From contig NZ_LOWB01000078.1 of the NCBI RefSeq assembly GCF_001522865.1, positions 162,502 to 226,501 on the forward strand: DNA of 64,000 nucleotides, read 5' to 3'. Each line of letters starts with the position of its first letter. Positions within the stretch are counted from its first letter, which is position 1. Below are positions 47,984 through 55,988 of the stretch, piece after piece. Position numbers and translations under genes: made by a program. The notes beneath the pieces are model-generated. The model worked only from the letters and a program-made list of their open reading frames with translations. It did no database searches and had not been told where the DNA came from. Origin of the DNA: Burkholderia sp. TSV86 (GTDB lineage Bacteria > Pseudomonadota > Gammaproteobacteria > Burkholderiales > Burkholderiaceae).

Positions 47984-48485
47984 GACACGAAAGGCGCCCA
48001 CGGATGGCGCAAACGGAAGAAGCTCCGCATTGTGCCATGCGCGGGCGCAGCACCCGCCGGCCGGCGGCGCGGCGGCGAGCGCGCAGGCAAAAGCAGCGCC
48101 GGTGCACGGCCACGCCCGGACGGCGGCAGCGGGCGCCAAGCGTGCGATCGGCGCCGCGTTCGAGAGGCGGGCGCAACGCTATCTCGAGCACGCGGGGCTC
48201 GTGCTCGTTGCCCGCAACGTGACCGTGCGCGGCGGCGAGATCGATCTCGTGATGCGCGAGCAGGACGGCACGCTCGTATTTGTCGAAGTGCGCGCGCGAA
48301 CAAGCAGCCGCTACGGCGGCGCGGCAGCCAGCATCGGTCCGCGCAAGCGGCAGCGCATCGCGTTTGCGGCGCACATGTTCTGGGCGAAATCGGGTGGCGC
48401 GTGCGCGTGCCGTTTCGATGTCGTCGGCTTCGATAGCGGCCGTCTCGTCTGGCTGCGCGACGCATTCCGGATCGACGACGCGTGA
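47982..48485 (+). CDS. yraN: YraN family (UPF0102) nuclease-like protein
   Basis: A 167-residue member of UPF0102, a Holliday-junction-resolvase-like PD-(D/E)XK fold. Core motifs: [41 protein letters not shown] (Asp and E-x-R variant). The first 50 residues are Ala-rich and variable. GGAGGGAAGTC precedes the ATG. Divergent from rsmI with overlapping starts. Confidence 0.9.
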   Translation: MTRKAPTDGANGRSSALCHARAQHPPAGGAAASAQAKAAPVHGHARTAAAGAKRAIGAAFERRAQRYLEHAGLVLVARNVTVRGGEIDLVMREQDGTLVFVEVRARTSSRYGGAAASIGPRKRQRIAFAAHMFWAKSGGACACRFDVVGFDSGRLVWLRDAFRIDDA

Positions 48486-48672
48486 CGGTCCGCGCGCCAC
48501 GCCGCACTCGCGGCAAACCGGTCGAACCACCTCCCCGGCTTGTGTCGAGATGTAAGGAGATGCGGCAACCTCCAGGAGAAGGCGCCGGAGTGCGGTAAAC
48601 TCGCCGCACTCATGATGTTGCGCGAGCGGATCGGATTTCACGCTCGCGTGCGCAATATTCCGACAGGAATCG

Positions 48673-49251
48673 ATGTCAGTCGAACGTATTCAGCAACATA
48701 TCCGTGATAGCGCCTCGCTCGTCCATGACGCGCTCGATGCGCTGTCGCTGCCGATCGCCGCGGCCGTCGACGCGATGTTCATGGCGCTTGCGAACGGCAA
48801 CAAAATTGTCGCATGTGGCGATGGCCCCTCCGCCGCCGCTGCCGAACGGCTTGCCGCCGCGCTCGTCTACGGCTTCGAGCGCGAGCGGCCCGGCCTCGCC
48901 GGCCTTGCGCTTTATACCGATGCAAGCCGCTCGGGCGTCGCGGGCGATGCTGACCAGATCTTCGCGCAACAAGTGCGCGCGCTCGGCCAAACGGGCGACG
49001 TGCTGCTCGTGCTCGACCCGCTCGGCGAATCGCCGCGCGTGCTCGCCGCGATCGACGACGCGCACGAGCGCGAGATGATCGTCGTCGCGCTGACGGGCAG
49101 AGGCGGAGGGCGCACCGGTAAGGCGCTCACTGACACCGACATTCAGATCTGCGTGCCGTCCGATCGGGCGATGCGTATCCATGAAGTCCATCTGCTGACC
49201 ATTCATTGCCTGTGCGACGGCATCGACGCGATGCTGCTGGGCGAAGATTGA
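48673..49251 (+). CDS. SIS-domain protein, DiaA/GmhA-like
   Basis: A 192-residue SIS-fold protein. It reads MSVERIQQHIRDSASLVHDA and GNKIVACGDGPSAAAAERLA, closest to DiaA, which assists DnaA at the origin, and related to phosphoheptose isomerase GmhA. The neighbours yraN, rsmI and a BON lipoprotein are the same as around diaA in E. coli, which favours DiaA. The GDGPSA loop differs from the usual GNGGSA. Confidence 0.85.
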   Translation: MSVERIQQHIRDSASLVHDALDALSLPIAAAVDAMFMALANGNKIVACGDGPSAAAAERLAAALVYGFERERPGLAGLALYTDASRSGVAGDADQIFAQQVRALGQTGDVLLVLDPLGESPRVLAAIDDAHEREMIVVALTGRGGGRTGKALTDTDIQICVPSDRAMRIHEVHLLTIHCLCDGIDAMLLGED

Positions 49252-49269
49252 TTCGAAGGAGAGCCGTAG

Positions 49270-50070
49270 ATGAGTTACAGCCGCGTCAGACAGACGCTAG
49301 TTAAAACCACGCTTGCAATCGGTCTCGCGGCTTGCGTCGCGACGACGCTGCAGGGCTGCCTGCTGGCGGTCGGCGCGGCGGCGGGCGGTGGTGCGCTCGT
49401 GGCGACCGATCGCCGCACGCTCGGCGCGCAGACCGAAGACCGCGAGATTCAAGTGAAGGCGCTGACGCAACTGAACAACGGGCTGCCGGACGGTTCGCAC
49501 GTGAACGTGGCAGTGTTCAACCGCCGCGCACTGTTGACAGGCGAGGTGCCCAACGATGCGGCGAAGCAGCGCGCCGAGGAAATCGTGCGCGGGATCAACA
49601 ACGTGAATGCGATCGTCAACGAACTCGCGGTGGGACCGGCAAGCTCGCTGTCGGACCGCGCGAACGACTCGTATCTCGAAGGGCGCGTGAAAACCGCGAT
49701 GATCGCCGAGAAGGGCATTTCCGCGAACGATTACAAGGTGGTGTGCGAGCGCGGTAACGTTTATCTGATGGGGCTCGTGACGAGCGACGAGGGCGACCGT
49801 GGCGCGGATGTCGCGAGCCGAGTGCCGGGCGTCGAGAAGGTCGTCAAGGTGTTCCAGTACATCAAGCCGGCGGAGGCACAGGCATTGAAGGCGGCGGCGC
49901 CGGCGAGCGGCGCGTCGGCTGCGTCGGCGGGGGCGGCGGCAACGGATGGCGCGACGGTAGGCGCCGCCGTGCCGGATTCGACGGTGACCGCGACGCCATT
50001 GCAAGCGCCCGCGCCGATTTCCAATTCGAGCAGCGTGCATCCCGGGAATCCGAAGGCGGCGAAGCCATGA
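49270..50070 (+). CDS. BON-domain outer-membrane lipoprotein (YraP/DolP-like)
   Basis: A 266-residue lipoprotein, lipobox LQGC with Cys30. Two BON domains follow (about 55–120 and 130–200), e.g. HVNVAVFNRRALLTGEVPND and KVVCERGNVYLMGLVTSDEG. The last 60 residues are Ala/Pro-rich. In E. coli DolP binds anionic lipid and supports outer-membrane integrity. Its stop overlaps the possible upstream ATG of the cytochrome gene. Confidence 0.9.
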   Translation: MSYSRVRQTLVKTTLAIGLAACVATTLQGCLLAVGAAAGGGALVATDRRTLGAQTEDREIQVKALTQLNNGLPDGSHVNVAVFNRRALLTGEVPNDAAKQRAEEIVRGINNVNAIVNELAVGPASSLSDRANDSYLEGRVKTAMIAEKGISANDYKVVCERGNVYLMGLVTSDEGDRGADVASRVPGVEKVVKVFQYIKPAEAQALKAAAPASGASAASAGAAATDGATVGAAVPDSTVTATPLQAPAPISNSSSVHPGNPKAAKP

Positions 50071-50081
50071 TGGGGGTGACC

Positions 50082-50438
50082 ATGAAACAGCAGACGGCGC
50101 GTGCAGCAATAGCGCTCGGACTGCTGGTGGCACTCGCTTACGTGGTCGCAGGCACACCCGCGCACGCGGATACTGGCGACGGTTTGAGAGTTGCTCGCAG
50201 CAATGCATGCATGGGATGCCACGCAGTGGATCGCAAGCTCGTCGGACCTTCATTTGTGCAGATTGCTGAACGTTATAAAAACGATCAGCAGGCAGTGCCG
50301 AAACTCGTGAAAAAGGTCAAGGACGGCGGCTCGGGCGTTTGGGGCGCGATTCCGATGCCTGCACACCCCCGGATGAGTGATGCGGATGCGAAATCAGTCG
50401 TTCAGTGGGTATTGGCAGGAGCGCCTGCCCCGAAGTAG
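50082..50438 (+). CDS. Class I c-type cytochrome
   Basis: A 118-residue periplasmic cytochrome. Signal peptide to AHA (about residue 29), heme motif CMGCH at about 43–47, axial Met in IPMPAHPRM. The form is that of cytochrome c551/c8 electron carriers. ATG at 50082 is chosen because GGGGG lies ahead; ATG at 50067 overlaps the preceding stop and is an alternative. Confidence 0.92.
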   Translation: MKQQTARAAIALGLLVALAYVVAGTPAHADTGDGLRVARSNACMGCHAVDRKLVGPSFVQIAERYKNDQQAVPKLVKKVKDGGSGVWGAIPMPAHPRMSDADAKSVVQWVLAGAPAPK

Positions 50439-50474
50439 GCGATGCCGAAGTAATTGGAGGTGTCCACAAATTTG

Positions 50475-50504
50475 TTGCTGGATCCACGCCAAATGATATA
50501 TAAT
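50475..50504 (+). promoter_or_regulatory. Promoter of tRNA-Ala
   Basis: TTGCTG, 18 bases, TATAAT, ending 18 bases before the mature tRNA. Confidence 0.65.
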
Positions 50505-50521
50505 CGCCGGCTGTTAGTGTG

Positions 50522-50597
<76 letters not shown>

Positions 50598-51178
50598 AGA
50601 ATTGCTTTAAAAACAACGCACTACGTCTTGCGATGTAGTGCGTTGTTTTGCATTTGGATGCAGGTTTTGGCACATTGTGTGTGCCAAATTTGTGCCATCG
50701 CTATCCCGCCGCATGCCTTCCCATCTGCATGACACTGCCGCACACTGCTGGTAGACTCACATTGCCCGAGAAATTTGGGTTTGCCGCGCGCTGAAGACGT
50801 ACAGAACGGCTACGAGACAAAAGCAAAGGATGGATGCGGGTAGCGCCGCTCAAATCCCAAGAAGCGTGGAGCCACGGACTGTTCAGCAGCACCTGCCATA
50901 AGCGGAATTGGTAGGAAAGCAAGAATGGATGCCCTTTGGGCCATCGCCCGGCACGTGTCCCGCCTATTCCGGATGAGAAGGTTGGCAAAGAGTGACGCGT
51001 GCTAGGAAAGCGGGCAAGGAAGCGAGGGGGAAACCCCGCCGAAGTTTTGAGACCGATGCGATGTCGGCCCTCTGCTGCTCGGTTGAGCAACGCAAGGTCG
51101 TCTAGGCCAAGACTCGGTTCCGCGGACCTCATCCAACTTGACTGATCGCAGATCAGTCGGGATTGGAGGCGTTCGCCC
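50598..51178. other. Left end of the island, non-coding
   Basis: After the tRNA terminator about 530 bases hold no gene I can support; a minus-strand frame here has no family signal. A perfect 8-bp palindrome (GACTGATC-GCA-GATCAGTC, 51140–51158) lies just ahead of the first island gene and may be an operator. Confidence 0.5.
50610..50650 (+). terminator. Terminator after tRNA-Ala
   Basis: 15-bp perfect stem AAAACAACGCACTAC / GTAGTGCGTTGTTTT with a 10-base loop. Confidence 0.9.
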
Positions 51179-51511
51179 GTGAAATCACTCCTGACCGTTG
51201 AAGAACTTTCGCAGTACCTGCATAAATCTGTCGCAAGTATCCGTAGCGATGCGACCCGCAATCCGCAGTCCCTTCCACCGATTTGCCGCCTGCCGAACAC
51301 GAAGCGGCTGCTTTGGCGCCTCGAAGACGTAGAAGGTTGGTTGGCTGCTCATGTTGAGGGCATGCCTCGCCCGGCGGCTGCGGCCTGTCCCGATGTCCTA
51401 CGACCACGCCGAGGCCGCCCTACCAAAGCCGAGCAGGTTGCCCGGCAGCGGCGGAGTCAGCATCGCAAGCAAGCCAGCGCCCATCCCACCGAAGCTGCGG
51501 CCGAGGTGTGA
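51179..51511 (+). CDS. AlpA/excisionase-like helix-turn-helix protein
   Basis: A 110-residue small DNA-binding protein. Residues 1–60 (MKSLLTVEELSQYLHKSVAS, then LLWRLEDVEGWLAAH) have the layout of AlpA/MerR-type winged HTH proteins found in mobile elements. The tail is basic (RPRRGRPTKAEQVARQRR). GTG start after TTGGAGG. It may be an excision factor or control repA, which starts 4 bases after its stop. Confidence 0.75.
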   Translation: MKSLLTVEELSQYLHKSVASIRSDATRNPQSLPPICRLPNTKRLLWRLEDVEGWLAAHVEGMPRPAAAACPDVLRPRRGRPTKAEQVARQRRSQHRKQASAHPTEAAAEV

Positions 51512-51514
51512 GCG

Positions 51515-52492
51515 ATGCAAGCTTTCATCGTCGAAGCGACGCCGCTGGCGTCGCTGGGCGAGGCTTGCGATGCGTCTGCATCGACGTATTCGCGCCTTGC
51601 ACCACTGAGGCACCGACAGTGCGATTTCTTCGTCGCCGACATTCTCGATGCTTCGCCGAAGGACGACCTCGCAAGCATGGAGCACCCGCTTTTCGCCCTG
51701 CGCGCTGGCGACCGACGCATACGTGTGTACGAACGAAAAGAGACTAGGGTAACTGTCAAACCTGGGGTCGATGGCTGCGCGACGATTCACGACAAAGATC
51801 TATGGATCTACTGCATCAGTCAGTTGGTCGCGGCGAAGAACCGTGGTCGCGAGATCACGCGCACGGTGCGTTTCACGGCCTACGATTTTCTGCACTCGAC
51901 CAATCGCGACACCAGTGGCCGTGCCTATATCCGCATGGGAGAGATGCTGGCACGACTCACCGGAACGCGCATCGAAACCAACATCGAGACGGCGGGCAAA
52001 CGCGAACGCGGGTTCTTCGGATTGGTTGATTCTGCCAAGGTCATCGAACGTGACGGAAGCAACCGCATGGTGGCCGTGGAAGTGACCTTGCCAGATTGGC
52101 TGTTTCGCAGCGTGGACGCCATGCAGGTGAAAACCCTTTCGCCTAACTACTTTCGCCTGCGCAAGCCTTTGGATCGACGCATCTACGAGCTGGCCCGCAA
52201 GCACTGCGGCGATCAGCCAACTTGGAAATCTAGTATTGCCACGTTGCACGAAAAGAGCGGCAGCGCCGACAAGCTATTCAAGTTCCGGGCTGCCATCAAG
52301 GCCTTGGCGGTGTCAGGGGAGTTACCCGACTACCGCATGGCCTATGATCCGAAGACCGACAACGTGACGTTCTACGCCAACGGCCCGAAGGGCTATCGAG
52401 CGGAAATCGAGGCCATGATGAAGGGCTTGCCTCGCACCTCGGCCAAGGCTCGCGAAAAGGCGCATTCCTGTAGGTTCGGCGGCCCAAAATGA
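51515..52492 (+). CDS. repA: Replication initiator protein, RepA (RPA family)
   Basis: A 325-residue plasmid-type initiator. The segments FFVADILDASPKDDLASMEH, DLWIYCISQLVAAKNRG, SPNYFRLRKPLDRRIYELAR and the winged-helix region match the RPA replication protein family (PF10134-type) of broad-host-range plasmids and integrated elements. The iterons and DnaA box directly behind it support a role in origin binding. Confidence 0.85.
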   Translation: MQAFIVEATPLASLGEACDASASTYSRLAPLRHRQCDFFVADILDASPKDDLASMEHPLFALRAGDRRIRVYERKETRVTVKPGVDGCATIHDKDLWIYCISQLVAAKNRGREITRTVRFTAYDFLHSTNRDTSGRAYIRMGEMLARLTGTRIETNIETAGKRERGFFGLVDSAKVIERDGSNRMVAVEVTLPDWLFRSVDAMQVKTLSPNYFRLRKPLDRRIYELARKHCGDQPTWKSSIATLHEKSGSADKLFKFRAAIKALAVSGELPDYRMAYDPKTDNVTFYANGPKGYRAEIEAMMKGLPRTSAKAREKAHSCRFGGPK

Positions 52493-52515
52493 TGCCGAAA
52501 TCGCGTGCCGGTTGT

Positions 52516-52622
52516 TGTGGATAACCTGCTCCCGGCTGTGAATCACCACGTGCCTTTAGGGATGCTGGACCGTGGATTGCCACGTGCTTTTAGGGATGAG
52601 CTACTTCGTGCTTTTAGGGATG
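52516..52622 (+). other. oriV: Plasmid-type replication origin: DnaA box and three iterons
   Basis: Just past repA, TGTGGATAA at 52516–52524 is the exact complement of the DnaA box TTATCCACA. Three direct repeats with core CGTGCYTTTAGGGATG follow at 52547–52564, 52581–52598 and 52605–52622. This is the usual layout of an iteron origin. Function is inferred. Confidence 0.75.
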
Positions 52623-52883
52623 GGAACATCCCGAGGCGCCTTGCGCTGCAAGGGCTTCAAGAACCGTAACGCGCGCGCGCGATTTAACTCTATGTAAACC
52701 TTAACGTCGGAAGCCGGCGGCTCCGCCAGTCTATGGTGTGTCGGCGGGCGGAGTTTTTCGTTGGCATCGAGTTGGGACGTCAGCAAGTCCGATCGCGGCA
52801 TCAAGCCGGTGCATTCCAACGCGCTTCGTTGACGTTTGGCGGATGCGGGCGACTGAATTTTAGCCGCTAAAATTCCTGCCCCG

Positions 52884-53576
52884 TCAGTCGACCCAATCCA
52901 GCCGTGCCGCGACGGCATTCCATCGCTCTTCGGCCGGCGCCCATGCGATCTCCATGTCGGCCCGGGATACGATCCAACCTGTCAGTTCGGCATCAACAGC
53001 CTGTTGAACGCCAAGGTGAGAGAGCTCCTGCTGTATTTGGTCGTTATCGAGACAGAGTCGCAAGCACCTGCATATTCCCTCACCATCAAGACCGAGGGGA
53101 ACGACGGCCTCGACTTCCTGATGCAGCCGATACAAGGCGACCGCCTTTACCAAATGTGCAAGAGAAAGGGGGACGCACTCCAATTCGGCCAACAGCAGAT
53201 CGGCCTCAAATTCAGCCAGCACCATATCGAGCTTCCCCCATTGCTCCAGCTCAGCGGACACTATCGACTGCAACTCGCTCAGCTGCCCCCACATCGCCTT
53301 CCATAGCGATGCCGGGCCATCCTCGTGCAAGGTATCAGTGTCAGCGTCGAGACGTGTCAGTAGCTTTCTTTGCTGTTGCGACAGCGGCTTTTCGCCGTTG
53401 AAGCTAAGCCGCCATTTTCCGGATCGACTTGTAAGCATTCCGAACTTCTCGTCGAAGAGCGCTGCAAAGTGATGTGGATTGCCTGCTCCTATGCGGGATG
53501 CGAGTACGTGCAGTAACGCCGCTGCGCGCATTCCGCCTCGTCGTTTTTCAGAGTCGCTTCGTGCCGGTCGTGCCAT
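52884..53576 (-). CDS. Hypothetical island protein
   Basis: A 230-residue soluble protein read against its neighbours. It begins MARPARSDSEKRRGGMRAAA and includes FAALFDEKFGMLTSRSGKWR; the rest is helical and Leu/Glu-rich. No domain recognised. Its opposite orientation and position beside the origin suggest an element maintenance or regulatory role, but that is a guess. Confidence 0.6.
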   Translation of the reverse strand: MARPARSDSEKRRGGMRAAALLHVLASRIGAGNPHHFAALFDEKFGMLTSRSGKWRLSFNGEKPLSQQQRKLLTRLDADTDTLHEDGPASLWKAMWGQLSELQSIVSAELEQWGKLDMVLAEFEADLLLAELECVPLSLAHLVKAVALYRLHQEVEAVVPLGLDGEGICRCLRLCLDNDQIQQELSHLGVQQAVDAELTGWIVSRADMEIAWAPAEERWNAVAARLDWVD

Positions 53577-53697
53577 AGGTCTTTAAGTCCTAGTAAGAAA
53601 ACCCCTCAATTATTGGCACTTTGATTCTATACCCACTTGCCCAAGAATTCGCATAACGACATCAATCAACCGGAATCAATCCAAGTGTGTGAGCTCA

Positions 53698-53949
53698 ATG
53701 TTCGACATCCTGAAAGATCGGTACGGCGCAGTCATGACGCTCGAGCAACTGGCCGCTACGTTGAGCCGGAAGCCGGAGGGCTTGCGAATGGCACTGCTCA
53801 AGCCGAAGAGCGAATGGGCGTACCGCCTCAATAGTCACAAGTTCTATGTCGGACGGCGTATGTACTTTCCAACCGAAGCGGTCGCGCACCTGCTCGATTC
53901 GGGATTTGAACTGCAAAGAGGCGGAGATGACGAAGCAAATTTCAATTGA
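53698..53949 (+). CDS. Hypothetical small HTH-like protein
   Basis: An 83-residue protein (MFDILKDRYGAVMTLEQLAA). The TLEQLAATLSRKPEGLRMAL part looks like a helix-turn-helix and YVGRRMYFPTEAVAHLLDSG is typical of small regulators of mobile elements. GTG at 53689 is an alternative start. Confidence 0.55.
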   Translation: MFDILKDRYGAVMTLEQLAATLSRKPEGLRMALLKPKSEWAYRLNSHKFYVGRRMYFPTEAVAHLLDSGFELQRGGDDEANFN

Positions 53950-54165
53950 GGTGAGTGACGCGACCGCAGCGAATCTTCACGAGCTCGCGATCAGATGCAC
54001 CAAGAAGACGAGCGTCAGGAAGGCTTTACGAGCCACGGAGCCCTCACGCCGACCACGTTATTGGCGATGCTTGCTGAGGATGCAGGCCTGGTAATTAGCC
54101 GGCCTGGAAGCTGGGAAGGCGCAAACATGGTGCAAGTCCTTAGCTCGCACGGATACCAGCTGTAA
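53927..54165 (+). pseudogene. Small island gene, probably frameshifted
   Basis: One frame from ATG 53927 begins MTKQISIEVSDATAANLHEL and loses coding character after about residue 23. Another frame from ATG 53995 encodes 56 residues (MHQEDERQEGFTSHGALTPT, then SRPGSWEGANMVQVLSSHGY) with protein-like composition to the stop at 54165. One lost base near 53993 would join them into a single gene of about 79 codons. Two overlapping small genes is the alternative. Function unknown. Confidence 0.45.
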
Positions 54166-54195
54166 AGCACCGACGAAAGACTTGGAGGTCAGGGG

Positions 54196-54588
54196 ATGAC
54201 GAAGAATTTTTCGGATGAGTTGGCTGCGTGGGTGACGCAGCGGCGCCATACGGAGAAGCATAAGCGCAACGAATATCTAGTTGCGTTTCTTGCAGTACGT
54301 AATGATGTGATCGACGCTACGACAGCGGGGTACGCGCTCAAGACCATTTGGGAACACATGCGCGCGACAGGGCGTGTGCCATTTCGCTATGAGACGTTCC
54401 TCAAGTACGTGCGACGGCATATCACCGATTCGTCAGTCCCTGGAGTCACACCCGCTCGATCGAGAATCGAAAGAGGGCGCAGCGACAAGCCAAAAATCAA
54501 TGAAATTGGTTCGCCAAAGAAGGGGGAAATTCCAGCGATTGGCGGCTTCAGCTTTAAGGCGACTCCAAACGAGGATGAACTGCTTTGA
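54196..54588 (+). CDS. traK: TraK-family oriT-binding protein
   Basis: A 130-residue protein. The segment DELAAWVTQRRHTEKHKRNE, YLVAFLAVRNDVIDATTAGY and TIWEHMRATGRVPFRYETFL matches the IncP TraK family. In RP4 TraK binds and bends the oriT region to help the relaxase. The oriT found at 54776 supports this. Unlike in RP4, the gene's 3' end, not its start, faces the oriT. Confidence 0.78.
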   Translation: MTKNFSDELAAWVTQRRHTEKHKRNEYLVAFLAVRNDVIDATTAGYALKTIWEHMRATGRVPFRYETFLKYVRRHITDSSVPGVTPARSRIERGRSDKPKINEIGSPKKGEIPAIGGFSFKATPNEDELL

Positions 54589-54997
54589 AGGTCATGTTTC
54601 ATCGCTGTTGATGTGTGATCGATGCACGACCGAAACGCAATCGAAACGCTGTAATCGCACTAGTTTCACGGTTTTCCGTGCGCGGATTCGCTGCTGCTGC
54701 GCTGTTGCGTTTCGATAGCGCCTCAACAACGAGACAGATCGCGTTTTAGGCATGTGAAAGTTGTGCGCACATCTCGGGGCAAGATAGGTGAAGTAGGCCC
54801 ACCGGCAAGCCGGTGCTCCTACTTCACTTTCCCTTATTCGCGCCTTCGGCGCTCAACGGGAATCTTGCTCTGCGAGGCCAGCGGCTACCGCCGCGAACTG
54901 TCGGAGTGTCATTCAGCCAGTTGTAGATGAGTAGGGCCACGTCTGCGGCCTACCTGGCGTCTCAATTGATTGGTTTGAAACAGATAGGAGATCACTT
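54589..54997. other. Non-coding region with oriT
   Basis: 409 bases between traK and trbJ. It holds the oriT (54776–54840). No gene for TraJ or a relaxase is present on either strand here. Confidence 0.6.
54776..54840 (-). other. oriT: IncP (RP4)-type origin of transfer
   Basis: Read on the minus strand: GAATAAGGGAAAGTGAAGTA, then the TraJ-type 10-bp inverted repeat (GTGAAGTAGG at 54818–54827 and CCTACTTCAC at 54788–54797) around a CACCGGC/GCCGGTG hairpin, then CACCTATCTTG and CCCCG. RP4 oriT has the same order with nic at CACCTATCCTG/C. The predicted nick is between 54780 and 54779 on the minus strand. Confidence 0.88.
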
Positions 54998-55777
54998 GTG
55001 AAGATGAAAATTTTAGCGGCTAAAACGGTCGTACTCGCGTTGGCGATCGGCGGTGCGGTATCGCATTCCGCGCTGGCTGGTGGCATTCCAGTGATCGACG
55101 TTACGAACGTCATGCAGACAACGATCAGCGCGATCAACAACGTGCAAGCTGTTCAGAAGCAAATCGAGCAATACACAACGCAATTGCAGCAGTACCAGAA
55201 CATGCTCCAGAACACGGTGGCGCCGGCCGCGTACGTGTGGGATCAGGTGAACGGCACGATCAACAAGCTCCTGCAAGCGCAGGACATGTTGAATTACTAC
55301 AAGAATCAGGCCGGCAACATCGACGCTTATCTGTCGCGATATCAGGACGTGGCGTACTACCGCTCGTCCCCATGTTTCACCGCGACTGGCTGCACGGACG
55401 CCCAGCGGCAAGCTTTGGCCGATGCGCAAGTGAACGGATCGGAAGCTCAGAAGCGTGCAAACGATGCCGTGCTGAAGGGCGTCGATCAGCAGCAACAAAC
55501 GCTGGTCACGGATGCGGCAAACCTGCGTTCGTTACAAGCGCAAGCCTCGAGCGCACAAGGGCAAATGCAGGCCATTCAGGCGGCCAATCAGCTCGCTAGC
55601 GCTCAAACAAATCAACTTCTCCAGCTCCGCGGGCTGCTCGTCGCACAACAGGCTGCTGCTGCGACGCGTGCGCAGATCGTTGCAGACCGCGAGGCTCAAC
55701 AGGCCGCCGCTGGTGTTCAACTGCGCGATGGCAGCAACATCACTCACTCCGCTCCCAAGAGCTGGACTTTCCAATAA
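54998..55777 (+). CDS. trbJ: Conjugal transfer protein TrbJ
   Basis: A 259-residue secreted protein of the mating-pair apparatus (VirB5-like). A signal peptide ends at ALA (about residue 27). The rest is coiled coil rich in Gln and Ala (VQAVQKQIEQYTTQLQQYQN), as in TrbJ. GTG start 8 bases after AGGAG. The C-terminus ends QLRDGSNITHSAPKSWTF, a tail shared with the next protein. Confidence 0.85.
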   Translation: MKMKILAAKTVVLALAIGGAVSHSALAGGIPVIDVTNVMQTTISAINNVQAVQKQIEQYTTQLQQYQNMLQNTVAPAAYVWDQVNGTINKLLQAQDMLNYYKNQAGNIDAYLSRYQDVAYYRSSPCFTATGCTDAQRQALADAQVNGSEAQKRANDAVLKGVDQQQQTLVTDAANLRSLQAQASSAQGQMQAIQAANQLASAQTNQLLQLRGLLVAQQAAAATRAQIVADREAQQAAAGVQLRDGSNITHSAPKSWTFQ

Positions 55778-55786
55778 GGGGCAGAA

Positions 55787-55978
55787 ATGAAAGTGGCAAT
55801 TTGGGCGCTCGTGTCCCTTGCAACGCTCGCCGGGTGTGACAACAAGGGGGCGTCAGCCGAGGCGAAACAGGCGGCCTCAGCCGCGCAATTACGTGACGGC
55901 AGCAATGTCGTCAGCTCTCCGCCGAAGAACTGGACGTGGGGCGATGCACCGTCTCAACAGGCAAAGAAAAATCAGTGA
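55787..55978 (+). CDS. trbK: TrbK-like entry-exclusion lipoprotein
   Basis: A 63-residue lipoprotein: signal MKVAIWALVSLATLAGC with lipid Cys17. Position between trbJ and trbL is that of trbK, which blocks entry of like plasmids. Its C-terminus QLRDGSNVVSSPPKNWTW repeats the TrbJ tail. Assignment rests on position and lipobox, not close sequence likeness. Confidence 0.65.
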   Translation: MKVAIWALVSLATLAGCDNKGASAEAKQAASAAQLRDGSNVVSSPPKNWTWGDAPSQQAKKNQ

Positions 55979-55988
55979 GGGCCACGCC

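Noticed and set aside
50701..51300. 200-codon open frame on the minus strand at the island's left end
   Set aside because: It has no family signal, overlaps the better supported HTH gene on the other strand, and its composition looks random.
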